The notes under the pieces are model-generated. The model had not been told where the DNA came from and ran no database searches. It was given only the letters and a program-made list of their open reading frames with translations. DNA of 48,061 nucleotides from Zygnema cylindricum. Its lineage: Eukaryota; Streptophyta; Zygnematophyceae; Zygnematales; Zygnemataceae. The translations under genes were made by a program, and so were the position numbers. Shown here one piece after another: positions 29,184-40,810 of this stretch; positions within the stretch are counted from its first letter, which is position 1, and each line of letters begins with the position of its first letter. The stretch is from assembly GCA_037447655.1 (NCBI GenBank), contig JBBHKE010002310.1:1-48061 (forward strand). Direction: 5' to 3'.

Positions 29184-29736
29184 TTTGGTACACTTGGAAA
29201 GAAAAGATATGATCCACGGTAGACGACCAAAGACAGCGTCACAATCGGCAAAGGCCACATGTCTTTTGACAGGGTGGTTTCAAATCCAACGAAACGACGA
29301 AAAAATCTTTGTCGGAGGATATCTTTTGATGCGCCATTTGCCATCCATTGACCTTCGAAAAAATGATTTTTGCGTTTAAAACATAATGGCGCAATTGGCA
29401 ATTGGAACAGTCAAAAAATACGCTCGTACAAGTCATAGAAATATAAAATTAAATACGTTTTTACATATCTTAAATTTTGTTCGTCCTTACAAATTACGAC
29501 GTTCAAATTTTGTGCACTTAAAATCTTTGGCTATTCTCGACGTCTTATCAAGAACCTACGTGGAGCTATTTGTAATGAAACATGTAAGTGATAATTGCCT
29601 CGCTGGCACGACCTCATGAAGAATTAATCAAAATATTACTGCCAGTGAACGTTTCCGTACGATTATTGGCGACGCCTAATGGAGGAGAGCTCTTAGTATG
29701 ATATCGCATGCAATGGTTCAGCGGCCGATTAGATTT
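29184..29736. other. Remnant of transporter unit 2 (matches 38230-38740)
   Basis: No gene. About 29260-29690 resembles 38230-38740; landmarks are AAATCTTTGTCGGAGGATAT against AAAGTCTTTGCCGGAGGATG, and CGTACGATTATTGGC. This suggests that duplicated DNA continues on the right side of the retrotransposon cluster. Confidence 0.6.
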
Positions 29737-29739
29737 TAA

Positions 29740-30517
29740 GGGTGCGTCTCCATGTGCCTAAGTAAGGGTTTTTTTCTGTCGTTTTCCTGTAAAACTTAAC
29801 GCCATACCGCGTAAGTTTCAACCGTACAAAAAAATAGAGAAAATGAGAAGTACGTTTTGCGTCATCATCGAATATAAGATGTACTACATGTTGTCGTTTT
29901 GTGTTATTCGACCCACGGCCACGCCAAAAAACGTCATCTTCAAACTTTTCTTTAAAACACAGGGAAGATGTGTTTTAAAACAAAGAATTTTCGAAAAACA
30001 AATAGCAACACGTAATCGCAAGTGTAAATTTTTTTCAGGAAATTTCAAAAGAATTCAAGCGACGACGAAAAATGCACGATCCGCTATGTTTTGTCCGTTT
30101 GCGTTCAGGTACGACAAAGCAAAGTACACAATTTGTTCGGTTTTGTCCGTTTGCGCCTGGTACGGATTTTATTTCGCCAGGGGTTTGAAGATCCGATGCC
30201 ATTCACGTCGAGCGGACAAGAGACGCAAAGGCAAAATGCGTCTTCTTCAACCGTGAAACGGCACAGGCTGGATGGCGGTACGTCTACAATGTCACGAAAA
30301 GTCATGCGACGTCACAAGCAGTTACAAAAATAGCGTGTGTCATCACAGATTGTACATGTCGACAGCCGTCATGGGCATTGTCGACGTATACAATCGTCAC
30401 GCCCTTAAGTGACAACTTCGTTTGGTAATTTTAGAGACACCCGAAATCCGGGTCTGTCGGATCTGCGCTAAAAAACAAAGTAAATTATCTAAGCTTTAAA
30501 TGCATAGAGACGCACCC
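29740..30517. mobile_element. PIF/Harbinger (Tourist-like) MITE
   Basis: A 778-bp element with inverted ends GGGTGCGTCTCYATG (left at 29740, right ending 30517), flanked on both sides by TAA (29737-29739 and 30518-30520). The 3-bp TAA/TTA duplication and GGG-starting ends are typical of PIF/Harbinger. There is no transposase; the short open frames inside are not convincing. Confidence 0.75.
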
Positions 30518-30520
30518 TAA

Positions 30521-31270
30521 GACCTTTTACAGCTGAAAAAACGCGATGACTCGCAAAAATATCGTTTTTATCGAACCCTTGGAGTTTGAGCGTCGACGGA
30601 TTGCATGTCGCGAGTCACAACACTAACCGTTTATAACTGAACCCAAAGAGCGGCGACGCAACAACATGCATAGAACGCACATACTCGTGGCCAATGCACA
30701 GTAGGGGAATTAACAACAGTAGAGTTTTTTGGGGGATGTATTCCCAACTTTGGACGAAACAGTTTCCTAGATGCCGGAGACAAGAAAGTTCCCCAAAAAT
30801 TATACAGACAAATATATTGTTTTATGGTTTTTAGCAAGAGTTGTTTGACACTCATCAAGAAACCTCATCGATCACCCAAAAATAGAACATATTGCAATGT
30901 GCTATTACTCTATTTAAAATATGACAACCGTGGACGCTATGGTGTTCACATTTTTGCCTGATAAAGGGAAAAAATAAGCATGTTAACTAAAGCAATTGGG
31001 AAAGAACAAAAATATTTTTTGCTTTGTGACTTATTCAAGAGTGTCGTTTTTGAAAATCTTGTTATAGAGTTAGACGTATGTGGCTTTAAGAATCTTTCTG
31101 GTCATTCGGAATGGCCAACTCAAAACAACACAAATAGTATGTGAAGTGGGGTATGCAATTCACCCGGGCTATTGAATGTGAATTAGTACACCGATAGTCA
31201 TAAGATAAAATGGATATAAAAAGCCACGTGGTTTTATGAGGGCAAGTGTCTCTGCAAAAGGAAAACTTAA
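30521..31270. other. Gene-free intergenic DNA
   Basis: AT-rich sequence with no splice-consistent exons or clear repeats. Open frames are below 80 codons and lack protein-like composition. Confidence 0.6.
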
Positions 31271-31854
31271 AAATTACAACCGATGTTCAATATATCACCT
31301 TCATTATAGCCTTTGTAGCCAATGTTAATACGTTTTTGAAAATCTAGATGATGTATTTTCTTATGCCAATTTGAGGATTTTTATGCTTTTATTCGAGCTA
31401 CCTTAGTTGTTTTCACCTTAGAAGCCCAAAAAACCCAGATAAACAATTAAAAGCAAGAATCAATACAACCTATGTAGACAAATATAAGATAACACAAAAT
31501 GAATAATGGAATCAAACATTACTTGAGAAATGAAAACAATGGGAAAAATTTCATCAACACATTGACATAACAACACAATGACACTTTTTTGACCATACGA
31601 TCATTTGATGAGAAAAAGGAAAACATAAAACAGATTCTAAGTAAATAAGCTTGGAGAATCTTCATATATCTCCATTCAAAATGTTTCCCTAAAAAAATAA
31701 AAATGGTATGGAATGACACGAAAATGAAAGGCATCCACTAAACAACCTCACTTTTTCGCTAATGGAGGTCCACCTTTAGCTTGCGGGTAGTTTAGTTTGA
31801 GCAGGCTATGGCCAATTTGCCTTGGAGTGTACCGGGTCACTTTTGTGTCGGTTG

Positions 31855-32178
31855 TACTTAGTTTTGTTTTACGCTTTGTATTGTTTTTCAGATGGAGTAC
31901 TTGGGATATATATTGAGTGGGTTAATCCGTTGTATTTTGGAAAAGCTTCACCTAAATATATTCCCTTGGTCGATACCTTCCTTGTGTTATGCATATAATT
32001 CAATTGGAATGAGCTTTTTGTCCTCTGTGTTTCAGTAATGGTAGGTTTCCACGAAATCAAGTTTTCGCGATATTCGAGATTTGCCATGTCCAACACTAGG
32101 GAAATTGAGCCGGCCATGGTTCGAACCTGGGACCTTTCACTTACGCTGTGAACGCGCTAACCATTGTGCCACCAGCTC
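31855..32178 (-). mobile_element. Possible tRNA-derived SINE
   Basis: On the minus strand a tRNA-like head (32178-32107) is followed by unrelated sequence that ends in an A-rich tail near 31885-31855. Box A (TGGCACAATGG) and box B (GGTTCGAACC) are present. The right boundary of the body and target duplications are not clear, and no second copy is in the window. Confidence 0.35.
32107..32178 (-). pseudogene. tRNA-like sequence
   Basis: The 72-nt sequence folds as a cloverleaf. The acceptor stem is GAGCTGG/CCGGCTC with one G-T pair, the anticodon stem is TTCAC/GTGAA, and the T arm is around GGTTCGAACC. Faults are G instead of T at position 33 of the anticodon loop (AGCGTAA), a mismatch in the D stem and one in the T stem. 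It is therefore a tRNA pseudogene or SINE head rather than a working tRNA. Confidence 0.6.
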
Positions 32179-33429
32179 GATGAAGAGCCTGGCCAGGTCC
32201 GTACCCATTTATTTAGGGCAGCTTCGAGTGTAGGCGTACCACATTACACCCCGTATTGAGCCAGCATCCAGGTGCGAATCCAACAAGCAATGATCGTATC
32301 ATTTCGTCTCAGGGACAGTTAATGCTCCAATTTTTTAATGGTTGCTCTAGTTTGTGAGTAAACGAGAGTTAGAAGCAATAAGAAGGATGAAGTAAAGTCC
32401 ACCTTTCCCATCGGCCAAACAAGACATTTTAAGGGGAAAAATCAGTCCGGATGCTTAGCTCGTGGGTGCATTGGCAAGGAACATGGGCAGGAAAAGTCCA
32501 AAATTGCATTATTACTTCTTCGAGATGAAGGAGCGTGACTTCTTTATTTACCAACTAACATGAGAGAATGCGACGAAGGACTCGCAATCGTGTTATGAAG
32601 CAAAAGAGTTCAAGAGGATGGGAGACGATATGGAAAAAAACATCAAGATGGAGTAAAAGTTGGAGGGAACGGAATATATAAAAACTTACTCTCCTGTGGT
32701 AAACCTTCATTGGCTGTAGATCATAATTTTTCAAACCCAAAAGACAAACTAGTGCTTTTAGCAATAATTAAAGTTGGGATGTAAATGCACCATGGCAAAT
32801 CAGTAAATCTGCATATATGCATTCATTAACAGAAAAGAATATAATATCTTTCCACTGAGTTTTCGCTCCAACTTGGATAGGTTGTTAAGCTGGTCATTTC
32901 CTTTTGCATTTCTTTCAAGTCTGAACTTGGTTTTGATTTCCACATGGTTCTTAATAATGAATTATGTTCTGAGCCGCTGAAGTATCAACATTTAGTAAGC
33001 AAATAAACAAGGAAGGAAGGATCAATAAAGAGCAAGTAACAAAAATATATTGTACCACAAAATGTATCGTAGTAGCAAGCATAATTCGATAATGAAAACA
33101 TTGTAATACCAACACATTGACACTCTCTCGACCAAAAATGGAAAAAATTAAAATAACAATAACTTACAAACATTACATATTTTTAAATACCCACTAATCA
33201 ATTCGTTTATATCTACACTCATTGGAATAGCCTCTGCCTTCCAAATAACCTTGACCACAAAACCACATTAAACCGTTTTTATTCAATTATGGAAATCTAT
33301 TTCCCTAATCGGGCACGGTGTGTTGAAAAAAGCAACAAGTGCCAAACCTGGTGTACGGACAAAATGACATGCCTAGCAGTCTAGTGCACACTTAAAAAAC
33401 AAAACCTCTAATTGTACTTGAAAATGTCA

Positions 33430-33685
33430 ATTCAGCTGTACGGATTCCAAATCATCGTACGGATTACTAAATGCTGTAGTGTACAGATTACTGGATGCAG
33501 ATGATCTTAAAGATATAATGGATGCAGGTAACCGTACTGGATAACTGAATACTGAAGGCTGTACAGGGATTTGAACACGGATGACCAAACGGATTACTGA
33601 ATGCGGTTACCTGTACACATTATTGAATTCGTATGACAGTACGAATTACTGAATATGGTTGACCCTCCGGATTACTACATAGAAA
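33430..33685. repeat. GTACGG/ATTACTGAATAC array, copy 3
   Basis: About ten degenerate units of roughly 25 bp directly beyond the ancestral stop of transporter copy 3, homologous to the arrays at 14870 and 20620. Confidence 0.75.
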
Positions 33686-33708
33686 GGTCACGCGTCAATG
33701 TTATCATC

Positions 33709-35810
33709 CTAGAAATTCGGGTCTACTGTTTGAGAATCGCTGGCAAATTTTAAAAGTGGAGATCCGACGGGAATAATGGTTCGCTTCGCATGCGCATTGA
33801 ATAATATAGCGAAAGAAGCATACCAAGCTGTAAAAAAAAAAAACAGTAAGAAAACTTGCAGGATATTACTTGATTCATTGTTATTTTGTGTAGTTAATTT
33901 TGTGGTGTTAATGTCTCAAAATTTCAATCCAAATTTGCAAAACCAGGTTGATATTTAGAGCAAGCCCTTTCATGTCAAAACATAAAAATAAAAAGGTGAG
34001 TAATAAGCGGATAGAAGAAAACTAATAGGTTAAAAACAAAGTTCTTACACGCAAAAAACTGAAGTATATAATTGCGTCTTAGCTCCGTTTATGTAAATAT
34101 TTAGCCTTTTTAAGTGACATGCTTAATCTCCCTGGCAAAACTCAAAGGAGAGAAATGATATTTTGGCCGCATTCTTTTGCAAATTTTTAAATGTTACAGT
34201 TGAAAAAGAAGCCTTTCTTTTTACCTATAATTGCCGTGATTATGCCAAAATATCCTCCGGCAATGCTCCACGAGGCGTGTTCTCCGGCCGCTTGGTGACT
34301 AAATCTTCCGATAAAAAGACACAATAATGTAATTTCTAGGAAGAAAAAAACCATAGTTAAGGCAAGAGCCGCCATAAGGGAGCATAAAAGTAGCGCGGTG
34401 TTGTAGATAAAAAAGGCGGCGAGAAAAAATCCCAGCGCTCTATCGGCGTTGAAACCTTCGGGGATCTGCGAAACATTTATGAAGTCAAAGAATAAATTGG
34501 GATACATTTGTTAAGAAAACTTAGAATTGGGTTAAATTTGTAAAGGAAAATGAGAAAGTGAAATACATTTGTGAAGGGAAATTAGAAATCAGGATACATT
34601 TGTGGAAAAAAAAAAACTTGCAACACATTACTAAAGAAAAGTTGAAAATTCAAATACATTTGTGAAGAAACATTAGAAATTGCAAAACAGTTGTTAAGAA
34701 AAAATAGAAAATGTGATACATTTACGGAAAAAAAATAATGGGATACACATGTGAAGAAAGATTAAAAAAATTGCATACATTTACATTTATGTTATTCTGA
34801 AGAAAAATTGAAAATTGGCATAATTTTTTCAAGAAATGCAAGCGAACCAGAAAATTGCAAACAGTCATTTGAAAGAATTACGATTTGCAAATGTGACCAA
34901 TGTAGCAAAATTTACAAATTTCACAAAATTCACAAAATTTTACAATGGGGTGCCATAGATTATGCTTACAGATACTACAAAAATAAAGTAAATCAGTTCT
35001 CAAATTCTAGCTATTTACATTTTGACCGACTTAAATTCACCAACATTGGTGAGGATTCAGTAAACAAATTCATTAATATGTCAAAATTGCCAACATATAT
35101 CGACTTAATATTTTAACCAAGTTTAACTTACCCATATTACTAGGCATTGGGTCAATAAATTTAAATTTACATCGTTATTCCTTTTTATATATCGAGTAAA
35201 TTTTTGACCAATTTTCTATTCACCGACATTAGTGTAAATTCTGTTAACAAATTCAAGATTAGGCTGACATAGCGTATCCACACTAAATTTGGTATTTTTT
35301 TTACCGAGATATTCAAAAATTCTACCATAATCACAATTCAAGTTTCCTATTAAATTAACTTAGGCAAATATTTTTAAAAAACAGGCTCGAATGTCAGAAA
35401 AATAAACTCGTATCAAACCAATTTCTACAAGAAAACCATAAATAACCACAAATAATGTGTTATCAAAAAATTGGCGGGAAAATGACGAATCCGTACCAAA
35501 TCACGTTCCGCAAAACGCCAAGTAAAGCATGAAAAAATTCACGGTAATAAATGATACAGCTGTATCAAACCAGCTACCACAAAAACGACAAATAAAGCAT
35601 AAAATAACAATTGGGAAAAATAGATACATACAAAACCAATTTCCGCGAGAACGACAAATAAGGCGAGAGATAACCAGAAACCGGCATATGTGGTGAACGC
35701 CGTCGCCGCCAACGTATTATTTCGTTTGAATTCCCACATTCCCGCCGCAAATTGCGCAACTCCGCCGTAGAAAAAGGCCAATCCGATCCAGATAAGGTCC
35801 GGAGCCCATC
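33709..35810 (-). CDS. GPR1/FUN34/YaaH-type acetate transporter, copy 3 (early stop, N-terminus not seen)
   Basis: Exons 35810-35632, 34465-34225 and 33827-33709 have the same lengths and phases as copy 1 for the first two. Protein identity to copy 1 is high, for example LAFFYGGVAQFAAGMWEFKR and SIAGGYFGIITAIIG. The last exon has TAG (33711-33709) where copy 1 reads a Leu-Ser junction, so the final seven residues are lost; the older stop is just beyond. The first intron is about 1.17 kb against 0.58 kb in copy 1. There is no gap upstream, yet no exon with the family N-terminus (NPAPLG-like) is visible, so this copy may be 5'-truncated. Acetate transport is a family inference. Confidence 0.72.
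34470..34830. repeat. Decayed minisatellite in the transporter intron, copy 3
   Basis: Degenerate units resembling GATACATTTGTGAAGAAAAA begin at the exon 2 acceptor. This is the counterpart of the longer array at 15801-16335. Confidence 0.65.
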
Positions 35811-35831
35811 CTGGGAAAACGACAAAAAAAT

Positions 35832-35863
35832 GGAGGGAGGGAGGGAGGGAGGGAGGGAGGGAT
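35832..35863. repeat. (GGGA)n tract
   Basis: About eight GGGA units just upstream of exon 1 of transporter copy 3, comparable to the tract at 17045-17088 near copy 1. Confidence 0.9.
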
Positions 35864-36215
35864 GTACGGCCGGTGAAATATTAGGTCTATAAATATCAAA
35901 AAAATGGGGAGGGGGAGGGGAGTATTGGAGGTGGATTGGCGGACGCCATGAAATTATACACAAAAGAAAAGATCAATGCACTTGAAAAGAGAAATTGAAT
36001 TGAATTTGGGATGATTTCATTAAGTGAGAAAGTCATTTATATACAAACAACACAGAGCTAATTACTGTGGATTCTAAGCGCTCTTTGGTGCGTTGTAACA
36101 AAAAGGGATCCTGGTCTAGATTCTAATAAATGTGTTCGAGATTCTAAGAGATTGACTTTAGGGAGGCAATGTACCAAGTGTGATTAAGACCTAAAGGAAT
36201 GACGTGGACTCAAGC

Positions 36216-36371
36216 GACAAGAATAGTACAATAAGAATAGTACGACAATAATAGTACGACAAGAATAGTACGACAAGAATAGTACAACAAGAATAGTACG
36301 ACAATAATAGTACCACAAGAATAGTACGACAAGAATAGTACGACAAGAATAGTACGACAAGAATAGTACGC
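36216..36371. repeat. 14-bp tandem repeat
   Basis: About eleven units of GACAAGAATAGTAC with few changes (AAT for GAAT, CAC for GAC). Because 14 is not a multiple of three, the reverse strand reads open through a 14-residue periodic peptide, which is an artefact. Confidence 0.92.
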
Positions 36372-38944
36372 AAATGACGACAAAATAGTACGACAAGATC
36401 AACAAAATCAAATAAGTCGACAATCGACAAGAAAAGTACGACGAAACAATATCGGAGAAATCAGACAAGGAAAATAAACCGGACAAAATGGGGGGACCGG
36501 CGGTTCCAGATCAGAAAATCGGGAAAAAAAGATCAAAAGTGAGAAGTGACCGGATCAGATCAGATATCCGGATTCGGATCCATTGATCGTTTCGGATAAG
36601 AGAGGGAGACAAAATGAAAAGAAAAGGTTTTAAAAAGTGGGTAGAGAAGATCAGAAACGGCGAATTATTCTCGGTTGGTTTTTTTTTTTTTTGTTTAGTA
36701 TGTCTCCTTGGGAAGGATACGATAGACAGCTGGCGAACAAAGACGAGAAAAATAAAGAATAATCTTTTCCACGTGTCAAATGCAGCAATGTTCAAAAAAT
36801 TGCGAAGAATGGTGACGTATTCTGTGTTCTGTTCGCGAAACGTATATGACAAAATCAGCGCACGAAATAGGTGAACGGACGTATAATACGAGTACACCAC
36901 ACGTGTGGAGACAAGTCTCGCACTTTAAATATATTTGATTCGCCTACTTGCAGCCAAAAACGACCATTAGATTTAATCCAACCTCCGCGAAGTTTCGAGC
37001 TTTCTATTCACCGCCGATTCCAGGTCATTAGAAGACCAGCTGGACTGCTACGTGGCATTTAGTTTACGATCGGCGTCTGACGTGGCTAAATAATATATGA
37101 ATAGTTGAATACATATAGCCGAATCTAGCCGCTGTGGCAGGATGACGAGGCAAAGAAGAAAGTTTCATGTACTTTTTAGTACGATTTCTCATGCAATGGT
37201 TCTCATTCGCCGTAGGGCTGCCCGTCTGCGGACCAGTGGGCTCATTTTTTTTTTTCGGGTAAAAAAGCGCTAGGTTAAAAAAAAAAACGATGCGATGACC
37301 CATAAAATAGACTTGCGAAAGCTCCGTGATTGGATGGCCGCAGGAAAACAGATTTGCTACGGCGTGTAATTTAGGGCAAATTAAAAAGAAAACACCCTGC
37401 CCTAAAATTGCACGTAAAATTTTTTGGGAATCTTTCCTGTCTCCGCAAACTAAGAAATTGATTGGCCCAAAAAACATCTTGTCACGTAAAACACGCGTAA
37501 AAAAATATTTCTCAAAAGATTCTTCTATTCTCTTTTTCTTTTGTTTTTTTTTTCTTCCTTTTATTTTCTTTTCTTCTTCTTCTTTTTGGCTTTCGTTCTT
37601 CGATTCTTTTCTTCTTTTTCCTTTCCTTCTCATAGAGTATGTGTACCTGCCACGCGTCCTGCTATGAATGGCCAGCGTTATGACTACCGTCATGCAATAA
37701 GCCCATCAGTCGGGTGTGCACGCAAAACGACCTTATTATGGCCCAAAAATGGCCCAACGGAGACATCCAAGCTTTGGTACCAAACAGGTGTGAGATCTGG
37801 TAGAAAGGGTTTCTATCGCAATTTATTGCCTTTTTTTAAACTCAAAATAATAAACTAGTGCTTTTAGCACAAATTTAGTTTTGGGCGTAAATGTATTGGA
37901 GAAGGAGAGCTTGAAATGAAAAACGCACAAAAGAACAACATATTTCTCAATGCATTTGATGACTGAAAATATGACTTGGGATACTCTTCTAATTCCAAAG
38001 GGTTTGTATTATACAAAGTCTCACATTATTAATTACCGTGGGTTGGAAAGTGCTCTTCGAAATACTCCTAGAGACATTCAATATAATTTTGTTGATTATC
38101 GCTAGACGTCGAATCGCAAAATTATGAAAGACTTAAACATCGTAATGGAGCTAAGCGTATAAGTACATGAGACGGAATCTACATAGCTAATCTTCTATGT
38201 ACAAAAATAAAGAATTGACAACTTCACACGTAGTATGGTGCCTTCAGTGAGGGTGAATGCAAATCCACCAAAAGCCACGATAAAGTCTTTGCCGGAGGAT
38301 GTCCTTTGACACTCCTTTACCATACATTTTTCCTTACTGGAAGGGACTTTAGGTTTTACAACATTACACCACATTCCATAGTATGATATAAGATGTACAT
38401 ACACATGTCACATTTTAGCGCTCTTTTACATTCGTAATTTTCGTCCGCTCTTACATGAATTACATTCAAATGTTGGTGTTGAGTAGTCTTTGACGAACTT
38501 CAACACTTTGAACACAAGCATACGTGGTAACATTCAAAGTAAAGCCCTTAATTGAGAGGTCAAAGAATTTTTAACTATTTTCAACATTTTGAACACAACC
38601 AAAAGTGGTAGCAACCAAAATAAAGCACGTAATCGAGAGGTACAACAGCTCCTTAGCACGACCTGATGGAGAATTGGTCAGAATGTGACTGCCCGTAAAC
38701 GTGACCGTACGATTATTGGCACAGCCCGATGGAATTGTGGCCCAATTATATTAACTATCGCCACACGGTGAACCACAATAACCACAATAGTACGAGAGAC
38801 TGAAACGTCGTCATTGACCTAAGCGGCGAAGACTCGAAGTACATGCGACCCAATCTACGTGACTAATCTATTATGAACAAAAAGACAAAATTGATTCTTC
38901 ACAAGTGGCGGAATAATAAATGTAAAGAATTTAGTTATTTACCT
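36372..38944. other. Distal part of transporter unit 3; no gene seen
   Basis: 36900-37770 matches 18500-19385, and 38230-38740 matches 29260-29690. A T/C-rich insert at about 37510-37640 creates a Lys/Glu-rich reverse frame that is not a gene. CACGTG occurs near 36772 and 36900. No splice-consistent exon set is found. Confidence 0.6.
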
Positions 38945-39803
38945 TGTTGTTCAAATCGCGCGATTTTTTCCTTTTTTGCGATTGAAACGTATAATTCGTG
39001 ACTTTTGAAAAAATCGCAAAAAATCGCGATGTACTTTCGTCCGGTAAACCGAACAGAAATTTTACGGAAATGTACGGAATTGTACCAAAAATGTACGGAC
39101 TATTACGAAAAGATACGGAAAATGTACGAAAAATGTACAAACTGTGGTATATGTGAAATTTATTTTTGTTTACATGTACGGAATAGTACGGACGAAAATT
39201 CATTAACAATTTTTACGATTTTTTCAAAAGGTTCAATGCGTTTGTTACGTATAATTCGTCGTCAATTAAATTGTTCGCACTAAACGCCGTGAACAACTAT
39301 GGTTATTTACTATTTACAGTGCGCACGAAAATGAACTAAAAATCTAAAATGAACGAGACATTAAACCATAGTTGTTCACACCGTTTAGTGCGAACGATTC
39401 AATCGCGACGATTTATACGTAACGAACGCATTGAACGTTTTTAAAAAATCGTAAAAATCGTTAATGAATTTTCGTCCGAACTATTCCGTACATGTAAACA
39501 AAAATTAATTTTACATATACCGCAGTTTGTAAGTTTTCCGTACAATTTCCGTCTCTTTTCGTACAATTCTGTACATTTCCGTAAAATTTCTGTACAGTTT
39601 ACCGGACAGAAAGTACTACGAAATGCAACGTATCTTTTCGTCAAAGTCCGTACAATTATCGTACAAAACCGTACAGTTTCCGTAAATTGTCCGTTCAGTT
39701 TACCGGACAGAAAGTACATCGCGATTTTTTGAGATTTTTTCAACAGTCACGAATTATACGTAGCAATCGGAAAAAAGGAAAAAATCGCACGATTTGAACA
39801 ACA
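38945..39803. mobile_element. Foldback (long inverted repeat) element
   Basis: The left arm starts TGTTGTTCAAATCG and the right arm ends with its complement CGATTTGAACAACA. The two arms, about 380-430 bp each, stay complementary with mismatches and small indels to a central loop near 39315-39375. Both arms contain many GTACGGA/TCCGTAC units. No protein is encoded. Target duplications are not evident. Confidence 0.75.
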
Positions 39804-40204
39804 GCGCATTAAACTATTAAAGACAAAGTTGACTACGTATTGGACGTAGAAGTGCACTAGAGACAAAATAGAGGAATGTGACGGACGTACAAATTGAAGA
39901 GAGAGTGGTACGGAACGACCGTAAAAATTTAACTATTAGAGTGAAACAACAAAAAGGATCATTTTCTATTGTCATCGATGTACATGTATGGTCAGCATGG
40001 AACCCTTCCTTTCCATACGGTTAAACGTTTACTCCTTGCTAAAAACCATTCTTTTCCAAACTGTTACACGTTTAAACATATGGTTCGAATCTCTTTTACG
40101 GTTATAATCAAATTTCGTTTACAAAAAAAGATGCATTATAAGATTAAACCCGCACATGACACAAACAAACCATATATAAAGTGCATACAATTTCTTGCAC
40201 TGTA

Positions 40205-40332
40205 GGAACACCTCCCGCTCTCTCCCTCTTCCTCCCTCTCGCTCCCTCTCTAACTCTCCTCCCCCTCTTCCCCCTCGCCCTCTCTCCCTCTCCCCCTCGC
40301 CCCCGCTCCCTCTCTCCCTCTCCCCCTCTCCA
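40205..40332. repeat. CT-rich low-complexity tract
   Basis: About 125 bp of CCCTCT-type repeats in intergenic DNA. Open frames on either strand here are artefacts of the repeat. Confidence 0.85.
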
Positions 40333-40728
40333 ATCTTTGCCAAAAACTTGAACAAACATTTGAAATCCAAATTACTCGCAACATACTTTTTTTCTTTTTT
40401 TCAATTTCTCAACGTGAATGTTCAAACAATTCCCAAGTATAAAAATCCACATTCCCAATAAAACAAAAACAAAAAAAAGTTGTGCTTTTTTATTGGCTTA
40501 AGAATGTAGGCATTCAGAAAAATCTAAAGTACGAATGAGAATCAAAAAATCGAAAGGGTTATTTTTTTTTTTACTTTCTTGGTGCAATTTTTTCTCACAA
40601 GGTTTTTAATTTTTCAAAATTTTCATCTATACAAAGCCCTTTAAAAAAACTTAAAAACCTGTAAAAACCCCATCTGATAATTTTGTAAAAAATCACATTT
40701 TCGTGAAGCAGATTTTAAGATGCAGTTT

Positions 40729-40810
40729 AGGGTTTTTAGGGTTTTTAGGGTTTTCTAGGGTTTTTTTGGGGTTTTTTAGGATTTTTTTAGGATTTTTTTA
40801 GGGTCTTCTA
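40729..40810. repeat. TTTTTAGGG-rich telomere-like tract
   Basis: Five or more units resembling the plant telomere repeat TTTAGGG with extra T residues, decaying rightward. A shorter similar tract lies near 20052-20085. It could be an interstitial telomere remnant or a telobox-rich regulatory stretch. Confidence 0.55.

Larger units (their letters stand above)
31276..33420. other. 3' flank of transporter copy 3, with an insertion
   Basis: 31276-31560 and 32985-33400 both match the 3' flank of copy 1 (14230-14860). The stretch between (about 31600-32980) is unrelated and contains a tRNA-like sequence at 32107-32178. Either an insertion with a flanking duplication or a partial extra copy is present. 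Confidence 0.6.

Noticed and set aside
29843-30256. 137-codon frame inside the MITE
   Set aside because: No recognisable motif, no splice partners, and it lies within a non-autonomous element.
32107-32178. Working tRNA gene
   Set aside because: No T at position 33 of the anticodon loop, plus mismatches in the D and T stems.
35881-35955. Short minus-strand frame with a SANPPP-type start as first exon of transporter copy 3
   Set aside because: Only a few residues resemble the family N-terminus; it stops soon and no donor joins it in phase to the exon at 35810.
36184-36486. Tandem 14-bp array considered as CRISPR
   Set aside because: No spacers, short unit, eukaryotic DNA; a simple minisatellite.
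37064-37693. 209-codon Lys/Glu-rich reverse frame
   Set aside because: It is created by a T/C-rich insert; homologous DNA at 18700-19300 has no such frame.
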